From: Citrobacter gillenii
GTDB taxonomy: Bacteria; Pseudomonadota; Gammaproteobacteria; Enterobacterales; Enterobacteriaceae
Assembly: GCF_013337685.1 (NCBI RefSeq)
Contig: NZ_SUQN01000013.1
Location: 1-64,000 of the forward strand
Direction of reading: 5' to 3'
DNA: 64,000 bases
The translations under genes were made by a program, and so were the position numbers. This document shows, piece after piece, positions 44,551 through 52,670 of the stretch. Numbering within the stretch: the stretch's first letter is position 1; the number at the start of each line of letters is the position of its first letter. The notes under the pieces were generated by a model, which had not been told where the DNA came from, did not search any database, and was given only the letters and a program-made list of their open reading frames with translations.

Positions 44551-45348
44551 ATGTTTTTAGTCGACTCACACTGCCATCTTGATGGCCTGGATTATCAATC
44601 TTTGCATAAGGACGTGGATGACGTGCTGGCGAAAGCGGCAGCGCGTGATGTGAAGTTTTGTCTTGCCGTAGCGACCACCTTACCCGGATACCGCAATATG
44701 CGCGACCTGGTTGGCGAGCGCGATAATGTGGTGTTCTCCTGCGGTGTACATCCGTTAAATCAGGATGAAACCTATGATGTAGAAGACCTGCGTCGCTTTG
44801 CCGCGGAAGACGGCGTGGTGGCGATGGGGGAAACCGGGCTGGACTATTTCTACACCCCGGAAACCAAAGTGCGTCAGCAGGAGTCGTTCATTCATCACAT
44901 TCAGATTGGCCGCGAACTGCAAAAACCAGTGATCGTCCATACCCGTGATGCGCGAGCCGATACGCTATCGATTCTGCGAGAAGAAAACGTGACGGATTGT
45001 GGCGGCGTACTACACTGTTTTACAGAGGACAGGGAAACTGCGGGCAAATTGCTGGATCTCGGATTCTATATCTCTTTTTCCGGCATTGTCACGTTCCGTA
45101 ACGCCGAACAGTTACGCGACGCCGCGCGCTATGTTCCTTTGGATCGCTTGTTAGTTGAGACTGACTCTCCGTACCTTGCGCCGGTACCGCATCGTGGTAA
45201 AGAGAACCAGCCCGCCATGGTTCGTGATGTCGCAGAGTATATGGCCGTATTGAAAGGTGTTGCCGTTGAAGAACTGGCGCAAATCACCACTGATAACTTT
45301 GCCCGCCTGTTTCACATCAACGCTTCTCGCCTGCAATCTATCCGTTAA
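44551..45348 (+). CDS. ycfH: TatD-family metal-dependent hydrolase YcfH
   Basis: 265 residues from the ATG at 44551 (MFLVDSHCHLDG), with GAGAGACA upstream; the frame continues into holB but the family starts here. It is a TIM-barrel TatD-type hydrolase. Metal-binding HxH (SHCHLDG), Glu in GETGLDYFY, His in VIVHTRDA and LLVETDSPYLAP are intact. TatD relatives are DNases, but the exact substrate of YcfH is not set. Order holB-ycfH-ptsG is as in E. coli. Confidence 0.95.
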   Translation: MFLVDSHCHLDGLDYQSLHKDVDDVLAKAAARDVKFCLAVATTLPGYRNMRDLVGERDNVVFSCGVHPLNQDETYDVEDLRRFAAEDGVVAMGETGLDYFYTPETKVRQQESFIHHIQIGRELQKPVIVHTRDARADTLSILREENVTDCGGVLHCFTEDRETAGKLLDLGFYISFSGIVTFRNAEQLRDAARYVPLDRLLVETDSPYLAPVPHRGKENQPAMVRDVAEYMAVLKGVAVEELAQITTDNFARLFHINASRLQSIR

Positions 45349-45608
45349 TTGAGTTTTTTTAAAGCTCGTAATTAATAAGTAAACCGAGTAAAGTTCACCG
45401 CCATAAAATGGGCGGTGAATAACCAGTTAGACACATTCAGATACTCATTTTATCGGATTGTGCGAATTTTACGGCTATCCACAGCTGAATTGTGATAGCC
45501 GTCAAACAAAAATAAGCTGAATTATTTTACTCTGTGTAATAAATAAAGGGTACTTAGATGCCCTGTTCACGGCGAGGTTCTCCCCCCTCGCCAATGCGTG
45601 AGAACGTA
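45349..45608 (+). promoter_or_regulatory. ptsG promoter region
   Basis: No gene is seen. The ACTCTGTGTAATAAATAAAG stretch at 45529-45548 matches the E. coli ptsG P1 promoter region, where Mlc represses. TTGTGATAGCCGTCAAAC near 45491 resembles a CRP site. The downstream CCCTGTTCACGGCGAGG segment is the conserved start of the E. coli leader. Confidence 0.7.
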
Positions 45609-45734
45609 GAATACGCAAAATCATTCAAGCAGCATCAAGGCGGCAAGTGAGTGAATTGCAGGAGCTTACTTAAGTAAGTGACTGGGATGAACGAGCGCAG
45701 CCAACACTGAGGCGGTTTGAAGGATGAAGTGTAT
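45609..45734. repeat. ERIC element (126 bp) inside the ptsG mRNA leader
   Basis: Aligns along its whole length with the copy at 12950-13075: GGCGGCAAGTGAGTGAATT, GGAGCTTACTTAAGTAAGTG and GCGCAGCCAACA are clear, with more divergence at the ends. It lies after the predicted ptsG transcription start and ends only about 10 bases before the SgrS pairing region. By my recollection of the E. coli leader, the sequence on either side matches and the ERIC is extra. Confidence 0.85.
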
Positions 45735-45744
45735 AAGCACAAAT

Positions 45745-45758
45745 ACTCAGGAGCACTC
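45745..45758 (+). promoter_or_regulatory. SgrS small-RNA pairing site and ribosome-binding site of ptsG
   Basis: ACTCAGGAGCACTC just before the ptsG start matches the E. coli site where SgrS pairs to block translation under sugar-phosphate stress. It contains the AGGAG ribosome-binding site. Confidence 0.8.
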
Positions 45759-45764
45759 CTAATT

Positions 45765-47198
45765 ATGTTTAAGAATGCATTTGCTAACCTGCAAAAGGTC
45801 GGTAAATCGCTGATGCTGCCGGTATCCGTACTCCCGATCGCAGGTATCCTGCTGGGCGTCGGTTCCGCTAACTTCAGCTGGCTGCCAGCCGTTGTATCGC
45901 ACGTTATGGCAGAAGCAGGCGGTTCTGTTTTTGCAAACATGCCGTTGATTTTTGCCATCGGTGTCGCGTTAGGCTTCACCAACAATGACGGTGTTTCCGC
46001 ACTGGCTTCAGTGGTTGCCTACGGCATCATGGTCAAGACCATGGCTGTGGTTGCGCCGCTGGTTCTGCATTTACCTGCTGAAGAGATCGCAGCTAAACAC
46101 CTTGCTGATACGGGTGTTCTCGGGGGGATTATCTCCGGTGCGATAGCAGCGTATATGTTCAACCGTTTCTACCGTATCAAACTGCCTGAGTATCTTGGCT
46201 TCTTTGCCGGTAAGCGCTTCGTTCCAATTATTTCTGGTCTGGCTGCCATCTTTACGGGTGTGGTCCTGTCCTTTATTTGGCCGCCGATCGGTACTGCTAT
46301 CCAGACATTCTCCCAATGGGCTGCATACCAGAACCCGGTTGTGGCGTTCGGTATCTACGGCTTCATTGAACGCTGCCTGGTACCGTTTGGTCTGCACCAT
46401 ATCTGGAACGTTCCATTCCAGATGCAGATTGGCGAATACACCAACGCTGCGGGCCAGGTGTTCCACGGCGATATCCCTCGCTATATGGCGGGTGACCCGA
46501 CTGCGGGCATGCTGTCTGGTGGCTTCCTGTTCAAAATGTACGGTCTGCCGGCTGCCGCTATTGCTATCTGGCATTCTGCAAAACCAGAAAACCGCGCGAA
46601 AGTGGGCGGTATCATGATCTCCGCGGCGCTGACCTCGTTCCTGACCGGTATTACCGAGCCGATCGAGTTCTCCTTCATGTTCGTGGCGCCGATCCTGTAC
46701 ATCATCCACGCGATTCTGGCAGGCCTGGCATTCCCGATCTGTATCCTGCTGGGTATGCGTGACGGTACGTCGTTCTCTCATGGTCTGATCGACTTTATCG
46801 TTCTGTCCGGTAACAGCAGCAAACTGTGGCTGTTCCCAATTGTCGGTGCTGGCTATGCTATCGCCTACTACACCATCTTCCGTGTGCTGATCAAAGCGCT
46901 GGACCTGAAAACACCGGGTCGTGAAGACGCGACTGAAGACAGCAAAGCGGGCGCAACGGGTGAAATGGCTCCGGCCCTGGTTGCTGCGTTCGGCGGAAAA
47001 GAAAACATCACTAACCTCGATGCGTGCATTACGCGTCTGCGTGTCAGCGTGGCTGACGTCGCCAAAGTGGATCAGGCTGGCCTGAAGAAACTGGGTGCAG
47101 CAGGCGTGGTGGTTGCGGGTTCTGGTGTTCAGGCTATTTTCGGCACCAAGTCCGATAACCTGAAAACTGAAATGGATGAATACATCCGTAACAGTTAA
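45765..47198 (+). CDS. ptsG: Glucose-specific PTS enzyme IIBC
   Basis: 477 residues from the ATG at 45765; an upstream in-frame ATG lies within the ERIC element and is not used by the family. The membrane EIIC domain covers about residues 1-390, then a linker and the EIIB domain with phospho-accepting Cys421 in [11 protein letters not shown]. It takes up and phosphorylates glucose with EIIA-Glc. Expression should depend on CRP, Mlc and SgrS. Confidence 0.97.
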   Translation: MFKNAFANLQKVGKSLMLPVSVLPIAGILLGVGSANFSWLPAVVSHVMAEAGGSVFANMPLIFAIGVALGFTNNDGVSALASVVAYGIMVKTMAVVAPLVLHLPAEEIAAKHLADTGVLGGIISGAIAAYMFNRFYRIKLPEYLGFFAGKRFVPIISGLAAIFTGVVLSFIWPPIGTAIQTFSQWAAYQNPVVAFGIYGFIERCLVPFGLHHIWNVPFQMQIGEYTNAAGQVFHGDIPRYMAGDPTAGMLSGGFLFKMYGLPAAAIAIWHSAKPENRAKVGGIMISAALTSFLTGITEPIEFSFMFVAPILYIIHAILAGLAFPICILLGMRDGTSFSHGLIDFIVLSGNSSKLWLFPIVGAGYAIAYYTIFRVLIKALDLKTPGREDATEDSKAGATGEMAPALVAAFGGKENITNLDACITRLRVSVADVAKVDQAGLKKLGAAGVVVAGSGVQAIFGTKSDNLKTEMDEYIRNS

Positions 47199-47221
47199 GC
47201 CGTAAGATGTTGGGGAGAACT

Positions 47222-47247
47222 AAGGCAGCCTGCGGGCTGCCTTTTTT
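47222..47247. terminator. Terminator between ptsG and the M24 peptidase gene
   Basis: AAGGCAGCC-TGCG-GGCTGCCTT followed by T residues is a perfect 9-bp stem usable from both converging genes. Confidence 0.88.
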
Positions 47248-47253
47248 AATGCA

Positions 47254-49032
47254 TTAATTGGCCTGAACACGAATCGGCGCGGTGGCAGCAAATAGCCATG
47301 GACGAGCATCACTGTTTACGCGCGGTGACAAGGTTTCTCTGACTTGCTGATGGTAATCATCAATCCACTGCTTTTCGCTCTCGCTCAGCAGATGCAACTC
47401 AACCAGATTCAAATCAATGGGCACCAGCGTCAACGTGGAGAAGCGGCAAAAACCAGGGCGACTGTCGATAATTTCCACCTGATTCTCAATACGGATACCG
47501 TATTGTCCGGCCAGATAATATCCTGGTTCGATGGTAATAATGTTGCCCGCAACCAGAGGCCAGGGATTCACTTTCTTCGCAATGCGGTGCGGCTGCTCGT
47601 GGATCAACAACTGATGTCCGACACCGTGGCCGGTGCCATGATCGTAATCCAGGCCCAGCGCCCAAAGTGCCCGACGGCTAAACGCATCCAGTTGATGCCC
47701 CTGAGTACCGCTCGGGAATTGCAAAGTGATCAGCGATAAAAAGCCTTTCAGCACCGCAGTGTAATGCAGTCGACGCTGTGGATCCTGCGGGCCAAAGGCG
47801 AGGGTGCGCGTTGTATCCGTAGTGCCGTTCTGATACTGACCACCAGAATCATTTAAATACATCGCCTGAGAGGTGATGGGGGTATTGGTTTTTTCGCTGG
47901 AATGATAATGACACATTGCCGCATTGCTGGCTGATGCTGAGATCGTACCAAAACTTTGCTCAATAAACCCAGGCTGCTGCTGGCGAAACGCCAACTGTTT
48001 TTCCTGGGCTTCCAGTTCGGTTACCGGATTACCCGCAGCCTCACGTAAGGGGACTTCATGCGCCAGCCAGGCGAGGAAGTTCACCCAAGCGGCACCATCC
48101 TGCTCATGACATTCGCGATAACCCGCCAGTTCTGTGTCATTTTTATGTGCTTTGATAAGCGTTATGGGATCGGGTGCCCAGAGGAGTTCGCCGCCGTGCT
48201 GTTCAATGGCGAATCGCAGTGCAACCGGTGCATAGTCTTTATCGACCAGGAAGCGTTTCCCGTGGGCAAGTTGCTGGCAGCGAGACAGAAAATCCTCTTG
48301 TGGCGAAATCGTTAATGCGTTCAGTAGCGCTTCGGGTAACTGCTGCGTTTTGTTGGCATCCACAAACCACTCCAGTTCACCACTGCGATGCAGCAAGGCA
48401 AACGAAAAAGGCACCGGAACCATATTGAGATCTGAACCGCGCACATTGAGCAGCCAGGCGATGTTATCGGGCAGGGTGATTGCCAGAAAGTCAGCCTGAT
48501 GCTGAGCAAGTTGCTCGACGATCCGTGCGCGTTTCTGCGCACTGCTTTCGCCGCTGATCTCAATGGGCATTTCGCGGATGATGCCACAGGGGGCAGCCGG
48601 ACGGTCGAGCCAAACTGTATCGAAGGGGTCGGTTTCCAGCGCGACCAGTTCGCAATGAGTGGCCGAAAGCGCCTCAAACTGGCTGTTGACCATCAGCAGA
48701 GGCTCAAAGCCAATGCGGGTACCTGCTGGCACATGCGTCTGCAAATAATCGGCCAGCGGCTCGTCGTGTAAATGATGAATCTCGAAATCGTCCAGGGAGA
48801 CTTCGTTACGGACCTGGACCTGGTAACGTCCATCGACAAACATCAATGCGCGATCGCGAAGCACCAGTGCCAGACCGGCTGAGCCGCTAAAGCCGGTAAG
48901 CCAGGCCAGTTTATTGTCGTGTGGTGTGCAATCCTCACTCTGATGAGCGTCGGCGCGTGGAACAATCATACCATCCAGTCCCTGTGCTAACAGGAGATTG
49001 CGCAGGGCGGAAAGGGGCGTTGAGTTATGCAT
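47254..49032 (-). CDS. Xaa-Pro aminopeptidase (M24B family, long APP1-like form)
   Basis: 592 residues, three-domain form like eukaryotic XPNPEP1, not the shorter bacterial PepP. Two creatinase-like N-terminal domains precede the pita-bread catalytic domain. The five metal ligands are in place: Asp395 (LNDSGGQY), Asp406 (GTTDTTRT), His469 (HGTGHGVGH), Glu502 (TIEPGYY) and Glu516 (RIENQ). It should cut N-terminal residues before proline in the cytoplasm. It lies 15 bases downstream of amn on the same strand. In E. coli ptsG has other neighbours, so this is a local rearrangement. Confidence 0.9.
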   Translation of the reverse strand: MHNSTPLSALRNLLLAQGLDGMIVPRADAHQSEDCTPHDNKLAWLTGFSGSAGLALVLRDRALMFVDGRYQVQVRNEVSLDDFEIHHLHDEPLADYLQTHVPAGTRIGFEPLLMVNSQFEALSATHCELVALETDPFDTVWLDRPAAPCGIIREMPIEISGESSAQKRARIVEQLAQHQADFLAITLPDNIAWLLNVRGSDLNMVPVPFSFALLHRSGELEWFVDANKTQQLPEALLNALTISPQEDFLSRCQQLAHGKRFLVDKDYAPVALRFAIEQHGGELLWAPDPITLIKAHKNDTELAGYRECHEQDGAAWVNFLAWLAHEVPLREAAGNPVTELEAQEKQLAFRQQQPGFIEQSFGTISASASNAAMCHYHSSEKTNTPITSQAMYLNDSGGQYQNGTTDTTRTLAFGPQDPQRRLHYTAVLKGFLSLITLQFPSGTQGHQLDAFSRRALWALGLDYDHGTGHGVGHQLLIHEQPHRIAKKVNPWPLVAGNIITIEPGYYLAGQYGIRIENQVEIIDSRPGFCRFSTLTLVPIDLNLVELHLLSESEKQWIDDYHQQVRETLSPRVNSDARPWLFAATAPIRVQAN

Positions 49033-49047
49033 AGTTACCTTCAGGCC

Positions 49048-50502
49048 TTAACGGAACGGCGGTTCGTTGAACGTACGTAGTTTGCGGGAATGCAGGCGAT
49101 CGCCTTCGGCGCGAAGCCGATCGATTGCCCGAATACCGATTTGCAGATGCTCGGAAATTGCACCTTCATAAAAACGGTTGGCCTGGCCTGGCAGTTTAAT
49201 CTCTCCGTGCAGCGGTTTATCGGAGACGCAAAGCAGGGTGCCGTAAGGTACGCGGAAACGGTAACCCTGCGCGGCAATCGTGGCGCTCTCCATATCGATA
49301 GCGACGGCACGACTGAGGTTAAAACGCAGCGCAGAGGCAGAATAGCGTAGCTCCCAGTTACGGTCGTCAGTGGTGACGACCGTGCCGGTACGCAGTCGCT
49401 GTTTGACCTCTTCACCGGGCATGCCGCTGACCTCTTTGGTCGCGTCATACAGCGCGCGCTGGACTTCGGCGATGCTCGGAATCGGAATATCTGGCGGCAG
49501 TACGGCATCCAGCACGTGGTCGTCGCGTAGGTAGGCGTGGGCGAGAACGTAATCACCTATGGCCTGGCTCTCACGCAGGCCGCCACAGTGGCCAATCATT
49601 AGCCAGACGTCAGGACGCAGGACCGCCAGGTGATCGCAAATGGTTTTGGCGTTTGACGGGCCAACGCCGATATTCACCAGTGTGATCCCCTGACCGTCGG
49701 CGGTGATTAAATGCCAGGCGGGCATCTGGTGCTTCTTCCAGGCAAGATCGGAAATAGCCTCTTCCGGTGCCTCAGTTTCTGCGGTAATCCAAATTCCACC
49801 TGCGCATGACAGCGCAATATACGGACTGTCCGGGTCGAGGATCTGGCTACAGCCCCAGCGCACAAACTCATCGACATAGCGAGTGTAGTTGGTGAACAGT
49901 ACGAAAGGCTGAAAATGTTCTACCGGTGTGCCGGTGTAATGGCGCAGGCGTGCAAGTGAAAAATCAACGCGTCGGGCGTCGAAGTGCGACAGGGGAGAAA
50001 ATTCTGCCGGGTGAAATGTTCCATCCGCGGTTTCATCGCCAATCTGCGACAGTTCGGTAGTGGGGAAATGGCGCGTTAATCCGGCGCTCATGGAGCGGTC
50101 GAGCGTCAACTCAGAACCGTCTATCACGTAGGGGTAGGGGATCTCGTGCTGGGACGGTTCGACAGAGATATGCGCATCGTAATCCTGGTACAGCAGGGTG
50201 AGCTGTTCTTCAAGATAAGGTCGGAACAGAGACGGGCGAGTAATGGTCGTGGTATAGCAGCCAGCATGGGTAAAACGGCCATAGGCGCGTGTTTTTGGAG
50301 GATTCGTTGCGCTGCCATCCCAGGTCACAGAAAGTGAAGGGTAAACAAAAAGACCTTTATCTCGGGCGATGATGTCAGGAAGCGTCCCGGTTTCAATGTA
50401 CTTGCCAATGGCGCTACGCAGAGCCTTAACTGATTGCTCATACAATGCGTCCAGTTTATCCAGTGCCTGAGCCGGGGTCAGGCTGGAGCCCTTATTGTTC
50501 AT
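49048..50502 (-). CDS. amn: AMP nucleosidase
   Basis: 484 residues, as in E. coli. It splits AMP into adenine and ribose 5-phosphate and so controls AMP pools. The C-terminal part is a nucleoside-phosphorylase-like fold (MIGHCGGLRESQAIGDYVLA near 324; AIDMESATIAAQGYRFRVPY near 415). GGAGACAGACATG gives the ribosome-binding site. The upstream shiA is on the same strand, the order known in E. coli. Confidence 0.97.
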   Translation of the reverse strand: MNNKGSSLTPAQALDKLDALYEQSVKALRSAIGKYIETGTLPDIIARDKGLFVYPSLSVTWDGSATNPPKTRAYGRFTHAGCYTTTITRPSLFRPYLEEQLTLLYQDYDAHISVEPSQHEIPYPYVIDGSELTLDRSMSAGLTRHFPTTELSQIGDETADGTFHPAEFSPLSHFDARRVDFSLARLRHYTGTPVEHFQPFVLFTNYTRYVDEFVRWGCSQILDPDSPYIALSCAGGIWITAETEAPEEAISDLAWKKHQMPAWHLITADGQGITLVNIGVGPSNAKTICDHLAVLRPDVWLMIGHCGGLRESQAIGDYVLAHAYLRDDHVLDAVLPPDIPIPSIAEVQRALYDATKEVSGMPGEEVKQRLRTGTVVTTDDRNWELRYSASALRFNLSRAVAIDMESATIAAQGYRFRVPYGTLLCVSDKPLHGEIKLPGQANRFYEGAISEHLQIGIRAIDRLRAEGDRLHSRKLRTFNEPPFR

Positions 50503-50620
50503 GTCTGTCTCCTTGTTCCACAGATGTGCTGCTCTCCCGATAGTATGTCACAGGAATGTGAAACAAAAGTCAGACGTTAAGGAAGAATCTGCGAAGGCCG
50601 AACGGCCTTCGCAGAACGGC

Positions 50621-51943
50621 TTAGCCGTGTGGTTTATCTTTCATCAGAATTGCGGTCGCGGCAGAAATAAGACACCCCGCCATCAGGTATATGGCTACGC
50701 TGTGCCAGTTTCCGCCCGAGAAGGTCACCAGTGCCGCGGCAATAAACGGGGTAAAGCCGCCGCCAACGACGCTGGCTACCTGATAGCCAACGCCAGCACC
50801 GCTGTAACGGTAACTGGCGCCAAACAACCCGGTAAACATTGGCTGTTGCACGCAGACCACCATGTCGTGGGCGATGTTTGCCAGCATAATGGCGAAGAAT
50901 ACAATCCAAAAGATAGACTGTGCCTCAAGGGCCATAAAGAACGGAAAGGCACAGAGCGTGCCGACCAGAGCGCCGGTAATGTAGACCCGTCGGCGGCCGA
51001 AGCGGTCAGCAAGCCAGGCGAAACAGGGGATGGTCAGACAGCTCAACCCACCAACTAACAGACCGATATTCAGAAATAGCTCGCGCGGTAGACCCAGATT
51101 TTGCGTGGAATAGTTGAGTGCAAACGCGGTGACGATATACATGGTCAGCAGCTCACACAGGCGCAGGGCGATTATCTTTAAAAATGCGCCCGGATGGCGG
51201 ATTAACGCCTCAACGACCGGCAGCCGCTTTTTCTCGGGCAGAGGTTCCTGTTTTTGCTGCTCGAACTCAGCTGATTCATCCATGCGGTTACGCATCCATA
51301 ATGCACCAAGTACCAGCACGATGCTGAACAGGAATGGGATGCGCCAGCCCCAACTCAGGAACTGCTCATCGGTTGTTTGCGAACTGATCAGCGAAACCAA
51401 TCCGGTCGAGAGCAATAGGCCAACGCCATAACCCACCTGCACGCCGCTGCTGTAGAAGGCTTTTTTATTTTTTGGCGCGCTTTCGACAGAGAGTAACGCC
51501 GCGCCGCCCCATTCGCCGCCGACGGCAAAACCCTGAATGGCGCGTAGTGTTACCAGCAGTACTGGAGCCCACCAACCGATAGTGTCAAAAGAGGGGATGA
51601 TGCCAATCAACGCCGTGGCAATACCCATCACCCAGACGGTAAGCATCAGCATACGTTTGCGGCCAAGACGATCGCCGAAGTGACCGAAGATAACTCCGCC
51701 TAATGGGCGGAATAAAAATCCGACACCAAAGGTGGCAAAGGCCGCGAGCGTGCCCATCGCCGGGCTGACTTGCGGGAAAAACTCGCGGTTAAAGACTAAC
51801 GCGGCGGTGATGCCATACAGAAGAAAATCATACCAATCGACCACGGCACCGGCGAAGCTGCCCAGTGCGGCACGTCGAGCGCGATCGCGATGATGTAAAG
51901 AGGAGTCCTCCTGAGGACTCGCGGAGATGAGGGTGGAATCCAT
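50621..51943 (-). CDS. shiA: Shikimate transporter ShiA (MFS, MHS family)
   Basis: 440 residues, against 438 in E. coli. It is a proton symporter with 12 membrane helices. The metabolite:H+ symporter signature is seen as FRPLGGVIFGHFGDRLGRKR near residue 76. In enterobacteria shiA lies next to asn tRNA genes used by integrating islands, and here an asn att core follows 213 bases upstream of the gene. Confidence 0.95.
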   Translation of the reverse strand: MDSTLISASPQEDSSLHHRDRARRAALGSFAGAVVDWYDFLLYGITAALVFNREFFPQVSPAMGTLAAFATFGVGFLFRPLGGVIFGHFGDRLGRKRMLMLTVWVMGIATALIGIIPSFDTIGWWAPVLLVTLRAIQGFAVGGEWGGAALLSVESAPKNKKAFYSSGVQVGYGVGLLLSTGLVSLISSQTTDEQFLSWGWRIPFLFSIVLVLGALWMRNRMDESAEFEQQKQEPLPEKKRLPVVEALIRHPGAFLKIIALRLCELLTMYIVTAFALNYSTQNLGLPRELFLNIGLLVGGLSCLTIPCFAWLADRFGRRRVYITGALVGTLCAFPFFMALEAQSIFWIVFFAIMLANIAHDMVVCVQQPMFTGLFGASYRYSGAGVGYQVASVVGGGFTPFIAAALVTFSGGNWHSVAIYLMAGCLISAATAILMKDKPHG

Positions 51944-52121
51944 AGCTATCCTGTCTGTACTGATTTTTTGTTATTAGTATTGGAATAAGGTTACGCACAT
52001 TGCAGTCGATATATTAGCGACTGTGATGAGACTACCGCGACAGGCGGGAAGAGAAAACGATTTTATCTGTTACAACGGAGTAAGATGATAAATAGGACGA
52101 AAGATAAAGTAGAAAAGCAAA

Positions 52122-52149
52122 AAGCCTGCTTAGTTTCCTAAGCAGGCTT
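52122..52149 (-). terminator. Terminator of the displaced tRNA-Asn
   Basis: AAGCCTGCTTAG-TTTC-CTAAGCAGGCTT is a perfect 12-bp stem; read on the - strand it is followed by T residues. It lies directly beyond the tRNA-Asn 3' end, so it is the original tRNA terminator left on the chromosome side of the island. Confidence 0.85.
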
Positions 52150-52156
52150 CTTAAAT

Positions 52157-52173
52157 TTGGCTCCTCTGACTGG
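52157..52173 (-). other. Attachment site: 17-bp 3' end of tRNA-Asn (distal island junction)
   Basis: TTGGCTCCTCTGACTGG on the + strand is the reverse complement of the last bases of tRNA-Asn with the CCA. It is the 17-bp core used by the high-pathogenicity island and other asn-tRNA islands. The bases to the right (GATCGCCCTTG) do not continue the tRNA, so this is the duplicated core at the far end of an island. The intact tRNA and, by precedent, the integrase lie beyond the right edge of the window. Confidence 0.9.
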
Positions 52174-52670
52174 GATCGCCCTTGCCAGTAACTGGCTAAT
52201 AAATAAGCTAAACCTGAATTCCGTTTCTGTCAAGACCACCATAATGACCACCCAATAGGCCGGGTTACATAAATTGATTTGAGCGGTCTACGTTCATTTG
52301 GTAATCGTTACTATGGTTTTATCTACGAGGGTAGTGTTGTTTCTGTCCTCGTAGTGGAATTGTACCCGTGAAAATGCCCTGGGAGCCTGTTCTGTGCATA
52401 TGTTGTGTGAAAAGGTGTTTGGTCAAAGAGAGACGGCCGAAAATAGAGCTTAAAACCGTGCTCGTGTGTAAAATTTGGCCCTAACTATCCAATTGAGCAA
52501 TTTCATATTTTGCGTAGACGCGCGCCCTAAGTTTATGGCAAGGGTTTTCACACAGTCTGCGCCAATAGCGGATATTAAAGGTATTCAAGTAGTTACAATA
52601 GTATGTTCTGGCTTAGGTCTCTAAACGTGGATATGGTGAAATAAAATAATTTTTAAGGGTCAAGATTTCT
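52174..52670. other. Island leftmost non-coding stretch
   Basis: 497 bases with no supported gene. An 8-bp inverted repeat, CTACGAGG/CCTCGTAG, lies at 52323-52354. The last part is AT-rich before the big gene and probably holds its promoter. No integrase, RNA gene or IS end was recognised. Confidence 0.6.

Noticed and set aside
52157-52240. A complete tRNA-Asn gene
   Set aside because: Only the last 17 bases match; the bases to the right do not contain the anticodon, D or T arms.
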